Part shown: one piece after another, positions 26,201 through 38,600 of the stretch
Numbering within the stretch: position 1 is the stretch's first letter
Layout: the number at the start of each line of letters is the position of its first letter
DNA from: Macrocystis pyrifera
Taxonomy: Eukaryota; Sar; Phaeophyceae; Laminariales; Laminariaceae
NCBI GenBank assembly: GCA_031763025.1
Contig: JASSKH010000042.1
Span: forward strand, 1,364,001 to 1,428,000
Direction: 5' to 3'
Length of the DNA: 64,000 nucleotides
Notes under the pieces: generated by a model
Database searches by the model: none
What the model was told of the DNA's origin: nothing
What the model saw: only the letters and a program-made list of their open reading frames with translations
Program-made: the position numbers and the translations under genes

Positions 26201-29200
26201 GCAACGCCATCTGACTGTCCGCGTGGGCGTGCAGAATCATAATCGAAAGAGCCGGCGACGATCGTACCACTGTCTTCGCCCTCCCCGCAATGCGGCTTGT
26301 ATATCGTAGATCTAACCCACGTGCAGATAAGTGACAGCCGTGGATGCGTTTTTGGTAAAATGCAGAGCTTAATTATGACGTTATAATGTTTCACCTTTTG
26401 CACGCGTTCCCGCTCGTACCTGTCGATTTGCTTGAACGGGAGACCCTCGTATAAGCTTCAGGGCGTACGTTTTTCGGGGAAAACGATTATCTACGTGCTT
26501 AACGCCCCTGCTGCGCGGTATTTTACCCGGGTCAGGTTCTGAGCGTGCGACACCCAAGCATGGGTACGGTGGAACTAGGTTTTACGATCGTAGTGCCGCC
26601 GGGGCGTCTGGGCCAGTTCACGAAGGTGGTGCAGTTCTGGCCGAGGCTTCTCGTGGTGAACCGCCTAGAGAGAGCAATTGTTCTCGAGCAGAACTCGACC
26701 CTAAGGTAAACGTATAATTGGAGAGATGTCGTCACTGGAATGTGACGATTATTCTACTGTGTTCCCCTCTTGAGTGCTGACAGTTTCGACGTATGTGCAT
26801 TGCATCCTCCATCAAGTCTGTACTATTTCAGTTATTCCGTGTGGCATGGTCTACCTTTTTTTAGACGGGACGTCTTGTACTTATTTTCGATCGCGGTGTA
26901 CATACATGCTGTTGTTCACTGCCGTCGAGCTATCAATCCATTGTATGAGACAGTCTAGCTGTCGCTGAGAACTCGCGCAGCAGGGTACTTGCAACTCTCG
27001 TCAAGTTGTGTGCTGCGTTGGTTCCCTCTTGGTTTGTTTTGGTTGGTCGAACGAAAACATCGCCGGTCCTCGTTTCCTTCATTTTGGCAGAGCTACGGCG
27101 GGGCCGGGCTCTTCAGATACAAAGCGGAAAAGTTGTACCATTTTTCTTGTTTTTGCGCGGTCAAAGTTAGAAACTCGCCAGGTACAACTCTGTCCCAAAT
27201 GATAAGTACCGTTTTGATTAACTATCAATACACAACCGGTCATTATTTTTTGGGACAGAGTGTTACCTGATGGTACGTGAAGCGAACTCACCCACCCGAG
27301 GATAATGGCAGTCGGCGGCGACGGAGGAATGCCAGTAGCTTCGCTTTCGATATTTTCGAGTTTGCCGGGTTGATTCCCTTGGAATGCACTGCTCGCGCCT
27401 TCTTCGGCCACCGGCCCCTCCCGTCTTGTCCGTTCGCTTTCGGCCGCGAAGGTCTCGTATTGCTGGCTCTCTTGACGCCAATGTTTCTGTTTCAAGTCGC
27501 TAACCTCTTTTTCCCGCAATAATCAACGCAAAATCAGGCAACGCTCCGAGAAGGTGTCCGAAGTGCCGGCGGGCAGCGGGCAGCCGTTTCACCTCCCTCA
27601 GACTGGTGGCGAACGGGAACTTCGTGTTAAGGTGTGTTGCTGCTGCTTCTGTTTTTTTTTAAGTAGTATGTGTTCCTGAGGTGAATTGTGTGGAGTAGAC
27701 GGCGCCTGATGATCGTTCGCGATAACGCACGTTTCTCAGTGCGGTCGTTGGTTTCAGACTTGTGGGGATGAACCTTACAGGCGTTTTTGTTCATCAGTGG
27801 TTAGTGATCGACATGATAGGTGTTCACGTTGTTACCTGTTGCGCCATATATACCGTCCGTACGCCGCTACTTCTGTCCCCCATGCACTCATGCGTCTGTA
27901 CAGGTGGAAGGAGGTTGGAACCTTAGCGCGTCGTTCCCCGTGGACAGCGTGGGGGAGTACACGCTGCGTCTCACGCGCCAGGTGGATGTCGGCAAGCTAA
28001 GACACATATCCACGAGGAGGTCTTCCGAGTACGAAGTGGAAATACCCAGGATGGAGGTGAGATTTCAAACCAGGGATAGGGGACGGGGCATGTGAGGTTC
28101 GATGGTTTGTTAAACTTGTACTTCCATCGTCGCTGCTACGTACTGCTGTGTGCGAGTAGGGCCATCGTTTCTTCCTCTTTTGAAGGACGGGACATCTGCT
28201 GTAACTACAGCAGCAACTTGCTTGTGTGTCAATGTTCGTAGGGGTTGGATATCGTATCGATGTTTTCGATATATCAGAGTGTCCAAACTTTCGATGCGTA
28301 GCTGGTATGATACTGTTCCGACTCGGGACAATGCCAAGACATTGTGACGGTTACGGCGTCGGCCACAAGAAGCAGGCCGGCCTGATGAGATGAGGGTTGC
28401 TCACCACTTATTCGTGGAAGTGGCTGACACACACTGTACGAGACGAATAGCAACTAACCCTATTACGGGGGACCATAGTAAACAGGACCAAATATTGTTA
28501 GTAAAAAAACCTAAATATATAGGTTTTTATGTGGGCCATAGGTCCTGTTAACTATAGACCCCCGTAATAACACTAATCCCAACCCTAGGCCAATCAGAGC
28601 AACCCTAACCCTGATCCTAAGCCAATCAGACCAAATCTCGAATAAGTGGTGAGCTCTACCGGATGAGATAGGAGTTGCAACCGAGCTACGATGCAAGGAA
28701 ACATCCGACGCATGCCCAACATGATACAGCCGTACTTGTCAACGCGCTCCCACTGTTACGCAGTTGGTAAGACCACGCCATTGTTTCATTCGTTACTTAT
28801 TTTTCACTCTCGGTTTTACTTTCCAGCTCTCCAGACAAGCAGTAGTCAAAGGTGTCTTCTCTTCCCCCCCATTTATATACTTGGTGTATACTCGTTTATG
28901 GGTTGCGTTGGCGTCGGTTGACGACGACACTGTAAAACACACCACTCACTGCGTGAGCTAAAGTAGACAGCCAGGGTAACGTTTTTTTTTTGTTTTTGTT
29001 TCGGCGGTTACCACAGCTGGCGGTCGAGTTAGATCATTTTTGTGCGGGGAGAACACTTACTCCGCTCAAGGGGGATGATCGTATCACGTAGTGTATATAT
29101 GGTAAGGCACGCACGAGACAGTTACATAGGAAACCCATTGCTGCCTTTGGAAGTAGCCACACCATAAATTAAATCAATTTATTGACGCTGTCATCCATAT

Positions 29201-32200
29201 GCTCAAAAAGCCGCCTCAAAAGCGGTTCTTAGTAGGATGCAGCTTACCGTTCATGCGACTCGCCCAACACCTCACGGCGCTTCGCGCTTGATGCAAGCAA
29301 TGTCTGCCTGGTCGGTGAAAACCCGGCGTGCTCCGTCCCGGCATTGTAGGGATGCGAGGGTCTATGGTCATACGACTACGGCCATGCATGATAATGAGTA
29401 CCCCCCTTCCCCCCCCCGATAGTTGCCTTAACATTTTATCGCGCAAAGGATTCACTGCTCGTCGATTTTCATTTTGCTCTTTCATGCTCTCGCACTTTCC
29501 GCGATCCGACCACACACATGTTTTGGTACCTATAGCTCGTTCCCGACCGATTGTTCAATCTACCTTGTACTGAGAGGGTGGTACCAGGGACACCAGAGCG
29601 CGCTGACTTGGTTCCATCGCAGGCTGGCGTTGCGTCGCCTACGCGCCCTACATGCGCCACGACCTCTTCCCCGTTTGTCCCCGCCGGCACGATTCGCGCG
29701 ACAATTTTACTATTTTCGCTCGTTGCAGGATGTCGGCATCTGGCTAGAGACGGACTGGTACAGGAAGCAGGCGGTGATCAAGGAGATCAGGAACGTCAGC
29801 TACGCCTTCGAGAGCACCGACGTCCAAGTGAGAAAGTATTTTATGCGATGTGTTGCTGTTTCTCCCTTTATTTCGAGCACCCCCTACCCCTCTGTGCCGA
29901 GAGGTGCTTTGACGTGTACCTTGCCCAAGTTATCGTTGCTGATGCGAGGGCGGCTTTTGCGCTCCGACACTATCGTGTTTTTTGCGCTACTGCAACGGGG
30001 CATGCCCTGCACCTCTTTGACGCGGCGCAATTTCACGTTGAGATTGTTCCATGCCCTTCCTTCCTCTACCCCTGCCGGACTGCCCTCTTGTGTGGCTTCT
30101 CTGTTGTTGCTACATAGTATAGGTTTGTGCTTTCATAAACCTGCCCTCTTGTGTGGCTTCTCTGTTGCTTCTACATACTACTATAGACAAACTATGCATT
30201 CGTAAACAACAACCAAAAACGATGCTTCCGCGTACTTTCTTTACGGCCGTCGCTCGCTTAACCTGCATCCAAAACTTGCAAACCTGCAACTTCCAACCTG
30301 CATATATATTCAAGGGCGTCAACGAACAACCCGATGCGTGTCAACAGCTGTCAACATGATCCGATAAGTACGTATAAACTATTACGGGAGAACACACGGT
30401 ACCAGTCAGAACCAAATATGGCGTGTAAACATAGTGGGGTAGTTGATTTTTGGTTCCATCGTGGGTACTGATTCTTACTACATATGCCCACCCGTAATAG
30501 TACTCGCGTCCCCATTCTTCGTTTCTCGCTCGTTCGACCCCCCCCCCCCAAGGTCGGAGATGCCCTGATAGCGATCAATAACATCAGCGTGAAGGACATG
30601 TCGTTCGCCGAGATCATGCAGCGGTTGAAGGGCAGCCTCCGAGAAGCTCCGTACATGTTGCTGCGCTTCCGCACGATGGAGGAACGGTATCGCTTGCTTC
30701 GCATGAAGGTAGGGCCTAGTGTGGGTGGGTCCCGCAGCCAGGCAAAGCTCAGTCACATTGTGGGCGAGCTGAAATGGCCGATGCTCGAGCGTGGATACAG
30801 TAGTGCCGGTTGCCGCTATTATAGTGTCGGTCCCGTATGCACCAGGCAACAAAACCGGCACTATATATAGCGGCAACCGGCACTAACTACTCCGCACACT
30901 GCCGCACTCGCCAATCCCGTTTGTGCCAAGCGATTTCACAGGTACTATAGCGGGTAGCCGGCACTATTAGTACTCAACCGGCACTATGGAGGGACCACTC
31001 CTGTGTGTAGGGTCGTTTTGGCTGTGTCTGGATGGCACAGGGGTCAGCCGCCTGCATGTGCACAAGGGGTAGATACTGAACAGTTTTTGCATAGCGGCGT
31101 TGCGGGAGAATGAAATTTTGGAGCAGTGGCGAGGGCGGCCCAGTCAGCGTACGACATCCAGCTGCAGACGCGTTTTCTCGCCCCCGGACATGGCTGCCCC
31201 GTCCCGACCCGTCACCCCCCTAACTGTTTAGGCTTTGCGCAAGAAAACGGATCGCCGTACCTACCACCCGAACTCAACGGGCCCATTCACTGGGTACAAC
31301 AACGACGAGTCGATACACGGAACGTACAGCGCACGGGGCGACTCGCTACGCTTCACGAGGGGAAGCTTGGTAAGCGAAGACTTTGTGTATATTTCGAAGT
31401 AGGGTAAGATGCTTGTGGTCAAGGGGAGAACCTTGGAAAGGGAGGACTTTGTGTGTATGGTAAGATGCTTGTTGAGCGTTGTCCACTCTTGGCTTAAGAC
31501 CGTTCAAGCACATGAACATAGCGCGGCACATCCATACGGAGCACACTACGCGTTTTTTTTGTGTGTTTCATGGCGTGTTCCGGGGGTGTGCTTGCACCGC
31601 GCTTGGTGGGTGTGTTCTAATTGAACTCCTTCACGTTTAAAAGCATGAAATGTGCGCCATGCGTGTTTTATGCAGTGCAACCGCACATTCTCGCACGATT
31701 CGCGTTTTGCGTATGGTTCCATATGGTTTCAGGATTTAACTAGGGGTATAATGTACCTGTGCGCGTGCATGCCGGGGTGGTGACCTTGCACACCCCGGCC
31801 CCGCGTGACCCCCCCCCTCCCCCTCCCTTCCAAGACACATGTTACTTGTGTCACGGAATATTCATACATACATGTCTGGCTTTCAACCATTGCCGACGAC
31901 TATATCGTGTTTTTTTTTCTGGTATTATTCTACGCTACCGCCAGTAATTCAGTAACAGGGGGGCCTCCTGCCCCGAAGCGGCGGGGGGGGGGGGGGGGAG
32001 GGGGGACGCCCGGTACGAACCACCGCACTGAGTGCGCGCTAAGCGTGGCGACAACCCCGGTAAAGTCAGCGTCCGTGCAGAGATAACCTTTGTGGACGAC
32101 CCTATCGTGGCAGCGGTGGCCTAATTCTGCCTTCTCGTAAAATGTACTATTCCGGGGTTCCATAGTTATTAGGACCTATGGTATACATAAAAACCTGTAT

Positions 32201-35200
32201 ATTTGCCTATTTTCACTAACAATATTTGGTCCTATTTACTATGGTCCCCCGTCATACATATACGCCGTAAATGACCAGCCACAGTCTTGGAAGGATGATC
32301 TGGAGGCCGGCGGCGCCGACGGCGCGCGGCCTCTCGGGACGGTGGTGGAAGGGAGAGGTATGTCGACAGTGGGAAAAGTCGGCGGCAGGTTTTTTAGCGA
32401 TAACGCCGAGCGGAGCGACGATGACGAAGGCATGGATGACGACGACGCCGGCGACGGTGACAATAGTACCGGTGGTGGTGCTGGCGGCGGCGGAGCTAGC
32501 GGTACCGAAGGGGATGGACACGATGAGCTTGGTCAGGTATGTTTCGCTTTTCGCAGGGCTTGTCGTCGCGTGGCGTTTTCTACGCATATTTACGTAGGTG
32601 GGCGCTTGTTTTGGATCATTTGCGGGTGGACCGTGAAACGTCTTTGTTTTCTGCCGATTTTCAAGCGTAGACCCTGGCACTTCGCACTAGACTAACCCGT
32701 CGGGGCCTTGAGGGGAAATTGTGTCGGAAAAAAATGATGATGACAGCATTGGTCAGGCGAAGTAGCCCGGCCTGCTGCGGCTCAGGGGGCTGCACCCGAG
32801 CTACAACGCACGGACAAATTCCCGACACGCACGCACGAAGCATGATACTACGTAGACGTGCTGCTGTACGCTCTTCAGCTACCAAGGCTAGTAGTAATTG
32901 AAACCCGAGATGGACCCAAAAACCATGTGTCCCCTATATGTGTGTACAACATATTTGGTCATGATTACTGTGGTAATTTCTCCCGTAATAGGCGATTGGT
33001 AAGACCGCGCCTGGCGAAGCGTTGTCGCTATGTACCTGGGTCCCAATACCTGTAGCAGGGTTAAAAACGCCAGCGAGATGCTGGCGCCGACTCGCCCCCG
33101 TGACTTTTTTCGCCGCTGAACTGTGACGCGTCCCCCTTTTCGTGCGCTATTTTCCCTGTCTTGTACATGCAGGAACAAGAGATGATGCTGCGTGTGGAGC
33201 TTCGCCCTCTTGCTGCCTCCATCGTTGTCGTGATTCGGCAGCTGGATCCCGCCCAGGTACATGGCATGCTCGCTCTCTGGTGGTGATGCGTTTGCGACGA
33301 TAGGGGTATGTATCACTTTTCTTTTGACTCGTGAGGCAATATTTACGACAGACAGGGCTCCTCGATTGATTGACTATTACTACCCCACGTCGTCGGAATA
33401 TATACGGGGGGCTATTACGGCATCGATACCGTAGCCAAAACTCCCGGGTAAAGCGTGGGCATCAAGCTGGGGTACTGCTCGTTCACTGCCATCCGAACCA
33501 CCTCCAAAACCACCTCCACCCCCGGTGCGAAAAACACACTCAGTGCCCGTCGCTGCCGACACCACTCTCGAAATGCACGGCTAAAATCGCAAAAGGGGGT
33601 CCCGTCAGGCACGCCAAAATTATGCAACTTGGTCTAGCTGGCCCCCGTGTCGGTGCAGTCGAAGTGGTTGCTCAGTAACCTCAGGAGAAGCGTGAACGCC
33701 TCCGGTCCCGTCGATCCGGCTACGAGGGCGCGCGACACCTCTTGGAGCTGGTTGTGACCTCGGGGACGGGGGCTTTGCCGCTGCCGTCCGTGGAGGAGCT
33801 GGAAGAACTGGCATGAGAAGCGTCTCCCCGTGGGCGGTATCTCCGGGTGCGCCCATCGCTCGAGCTCTCCTTCCCCTGGCCTCGGTTTCTCCGACGTCCA
33901 GCCCCGTTTCGCCGAGATGTGGCCCCGGCTAGATCTGTACCCTGCTCACGGTGGGACCACCTGTATGGCCGGCCGAATCTCCTCCCCCGCTCGGGCGCCG
34001 GGCGTTCCGCCGCGATCCCCGCGGCGGACCCTGAAATGGCGGGCCAGTGCTGGAGAATGGCCGCCCTGTCGGGGGAAAGGAGGGGGGTCCAGGCTCCAGG
34101 CAGCCGGAGAGGCGACGCTTGTGCATTGTCAGGTTCGCGCGGCCGCCAGCCCCGCGTCCTCCGCAGCTGCCAGCCGCTCGTCCTCCGCGGCCGCCAGCCG
34201 CGCGTCCTCCGAATCCGTGCGCTCGTAGTTCACAGCGTTCTCCGGACACGTGGGGTCCGGGAGCTTGAGTGTCCTCTGTCCCGAGTATTTAGTGTGCAAA
34301 ACCCGCAGTGGACCTCCTAAAAACATGTGTCCCCCCTGTGTTTGCGTAGCTTGCTTTGGTTCTGAGTACTACTGTGTGTTCCTGGGGAGTACAGTTTTAT
34401 TTAGAGAGCTGTACCGTAGTGTTCAGAAACCTACGATGGACCCCCAAAAAAGCACATATCCCCCCTGTGTTTGCATGCCTTACTTTGGTTCCGATTACTA
34501 TCACGGGGGACCATAGTAAATAGGACCTACGGTACACACAAAAACCTATATATTTACCTATTTTTACCAGCAATGTTTGGTCCTATTTACTATGGCCCTC
34601 CGTAATACTGTTATGTTCCCCCCCCCCCCCCGTGATGGTGTTTTACATATAAGTTTCGAGATATGTATGCCCCGGGTATGGGGTTGTGCACTATCGGGTT
34701 GTTTGAGTGACTTACTAGTAGTAGCAATGACTTACTAATATCACAGAGCTTCTCAAGTAAGGAAGGAGCCTCAATTTTTTTAGGTGTGTCCCTGTCGTAG
34801 CAGCACGCGCGTGGTTTTTTTCTGTGTTGTTGCCCTGCCCGTGGTTTTGCGCGTGTTTTTTGCCTCGTCTGGCTGGTGACTTCGGACTTACAGGCCCCAC
34901 GTTTCATCCGGGTAGACACTGCGCGTAATGACGAACTCCTTCCGGAGACGTTTCTTGAGCGCCAGCCAATCGCGATATGTGTAGTTTGCGTTCGTTTAGC
35001 TGTTGCGAAGTGCGCCATAACATTTTGAGCGCGGCGTTAGCTCGGAGGAGTTGTGCCTTGAGCTTCAGCCAATCGCGATATGCACGAGTAGCGGTGCGAG
35101 GTGCGCTAGACTATCGAGTGCAGACGGCGGCCGCAGATGGCCGCGGTTGAAGAACAACACCGACATTGTTGTCCTCGGTCATGCCTTGTTTTGTGGCGCG

Positions 35201-35657
35201 GAATTTCGAAAACAGAGGCCCCTGGTCACATGCACTTTTTAGCGTATCGGTTTCTATAGCTGATCATTTTTCCCCAAAGATGTGTCACGGGTCGTGGCAG
35301 GAACATGGAAGTAAGAGTGGGCGAGGGTCTGATCAGGTGGCAGTTCTAAGCTTGTCTCACAGTGGAGGAGAAAGAGTACTTTGTGCTTTCTGGGTCTTTC
35401 AACAGGGGATCGCTGATAATCGGAGCGCGGTGCGATGGCGACGTCCGCTGCGGTGGCGACGAAGCAAGTGCTCCGCTTTCTCGCCTCGCCCAATGCACAG
35501 CGTCCCGGGCGCTATGTGTCAATACTTCCACCCACCATACTTTCTTTTTAATCTCTGCAATCATCCTCTACACTGTCCCCGCGCGCCAGGTCATTCCACT
35601 GTACTTATTATTCCTGAGGCCATGGCCTACTACTCCTCTCGGTGACGTCTTCCCCGT

Positions 35658-35692
<35 letters not shown>

Positions 35693-38600
35693 CTGCGCCT
35701 CGGTATAGGTACCGTATGTCGTGGAGAATGTCGATCCCACCCACCGGGTTTACTTCCGACAAAAAGGTGCCGAGTGGTGCCCATGGCAATCTGCGGGACC
35801 TGGAGAGAAGCGAGGGTGAGTGCTTCCAAGCAGAGGGGCTAGATAGACACGCGTCACATATATTTTCGAAGGTGGAAATGTGGTGAGCCCTCCCCATTCT
35901 ATTTATGCAAGCAATGAACCAACTTAGTTTCAAGTAATTCGTCCCCGAAACATACCTGGTCCCCGGAGTTCTGAAGGTGTTGAGCTTTGTTTTTTTTCCC
36001 TCATCCGCCGGAAGGTAAACGAAAAAAATCGGGGGGCCCAGCTTCGACGAAATGGTTGAAATACTCTATGCCCTAATCACCTTCATAAGCCCCGATCGCC
36101 TTAGAAAAAATATCGAAATGGAGATGTGGTGAGGACTTATAGAGTAAAGTCTGTGTGTCTTCACTCTAAACCCCAGCCCTAATAACCCCGACGACCTGAA
36201 ATACAGATCGGAATGGAGGTGTAAAGTGGACTTGGAGTAAATTGTCCATTTTTTTTGTCGAAGCTGGGCCAAGTCCAAGTCGTAATCACTGATGTCCGAG
36301 AAAGCGTTTTACTTTGCACGGGGTGTCATTGTAAAATGGCTTCCTTGCGCCTCCCTCCCGCTGTTTTGTTGCGCGAGCCGAGCGGTTGTGTTTTGCAGTG
36401 GCGCACGCGTTTTGCATGCACGACGTGAATCACGTGTCAGGTCACCCGCATTCTCTCTCTGATCTGCCTGGAACACGCGTTTTGGTAATCATCACAGTAT
36501 CGCCGCCCTCGTGGTCCATCCACCTGAGTCTTGACAACCTAATTGAGAAACAATTGCCCTCGTCGCCCGCGAACCTCAGCCCCCCTTCACTCCCCCCGAC
36601 CACCCACCCCCCACCGGCCCCTAATAACCTCTGCGGCAATGGAAAAACAGTTACGTATGGGAAGAGCCTCTTTTGCCTCCGAGGCTGCTTGTCCGTGTTG
36701 GGCCGGACACCCTGCGCGGTGGTGGTGGCGACCTGCACACGGGGGGACGGCGGGAGCGCACCCTCCGTGGCCGCGGCACACCTCCAGGCTTGGGGCGTGG
36801 GGAGGGTGTCCTCGGAGGAGACCGGCACGATGTCGGGGCAGATCAAGCTGATCAGGTGAAAGGTCTACAGTAGCCACGATAGGGAAGCGTAGAAGAACCC
36901 TCTGGCCAACCATTGTATCGCTGGCTCCTCTCAGCTGAAGGACAACCCAACCATCGTTCGGACTCGTTGGGAAATGACACTTGTGGATGCACGCTATGAT
37001 CGAGATGCACCTCAGATCCCTCACTTTCAGAATCTTTATACTCCGCTCAAATGACTAGTGAAACTCGATGAACCATCGGAAAATGGTGTAAAAACTCTCG
37101 AGGATGTTCCAGCGATATCGGGGTACTTCCTGAGTTGAGGAGCCCCGTCAATCAGAGTTTTTTTTTTTTTTTTTTTTTTCGCTGTAAAAGTGCTGCCCCT
37201 GTTGTCGCACACATCTGTGTTTCCGCCGGAGACACGTCTGACGGGCGGAGCTCCTCTCAAGAACTGACCAATCATTATATAGTTGGAGTTGACATTCGTT
37301 TAGTGTTTTGGAGTATTTTCTCGTTCTTTACCTATGTAGGCCATGGCACATGATTTCCTCGCTTGGGTTAAGGGGTGTAAAACGGTTTCTTCAAAATCAG
37401 TTTTGAATGGGGTGCAGAGGTCCTATACCGTATTCGAGTGAAGAGCCTCAGAAAAACCAGGTGCCATGATACTACCGCCGAACACGTCACGGGTCCCTGC
37501 AAAGAGGGGGCGGGGGAGGTCAGAAATGGGCTCTATGGATGATGCGAAGTTTGCCAAGCAGCGTACCTCTTGCTGTCGTCGGTTTGCCGTCGACCAAGTG
37601 GTATACTGTGTCTCTTTGCTGTCATCGTTTGCCCTACAACCACGCTATATGTATGGCGTTCTCTTGCTGTCATCGTTTGCCCTATGTTTAATACGACCAC
37701 GCACTGCTGCGTGTGGTATCTTGCTGCCATATTTTTGTCTATATACAATGGCCCTGCTGCGTTGTGTTGTCTCGTGGGGAGCAAGATGTGCTGCTGCCGG
37801 CATGCTTCTATAGGTAAAAGGGAACGGTGATGGTGGTGTTGATATTGTGTGAGTCTGTGTTTTATGTTGATGTTCGTGTGAGAACTCATGCCCTTCTAGT
37901 CATGGAGAGAGCTTATGAGTTATTTTTATTTTCAGCTGACAATCCTGCCAAGATCGTGGAACTGCCTGCGTTGCCGTTTGTTGTTGAAGCTAAGGCGGAT
38001 TATTTTGCACAATGGCGGCATATATACTTCTAAGCAAATATATAACGGGCTAGCAGGTGTTAATTTTACCACACTACTCCACACACAGGCTAAACATGTG
38101 CGTGTGACTATTTTACTGCTGCAAACACTCATCACACACTAATTCCAAGTACTTCACCCCACAGAAGGTGGGTGCAGGCCTTAAGAGGTCAAGAGCTGCG
38201 GTCCCATTTCTGACGCGCTGCTCGCTAAAAGTTAACAGGATACAGTATTCCATCGTTCAAACGCAAACATGTACGTTGAAAGCTGCGGTCCTATTTCTCG
38301 CGCGCTATGTGCTCGCAAAAATTGACACAATATTTGTCGTCCCCGAATTCCGCACCTCAATAGTTGTCAACCAACCCCCAAGTAAGCCCCCCCCCCCCCC
38401 GGTAATTCATTCGAAGCTGTCATCCATTGCAAGTTCGCCTCACGAGCGGTTCTTAGTAGGATACAGCTCACCCTTTCCGACTCGCCCAACACCTCACGGC
38501 GCTTCGCGCTTGGTGCAAGCAATTATGTCCGCCTGGTCGGCGAAAGCCCTTCGTGCTCCGTCCCGGCATTGCAGGGGTGCGAGGGTGTATGGTCACACGA

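Noticed and set aside
29474-30205. Open plus-strand frame of 243 codons
   Set aside because: It crosses exon 26 in another frame and runs through intron and a tandem duplication; Phe/Leu-rich chance frame.
36386-36650. Exon starting at 36394 after TTTTGCAG
   Set aside because: It would not agree in phase with exon 31, while the acceptor at 36650 gives the diagnostic YVWEEPLLP directly.
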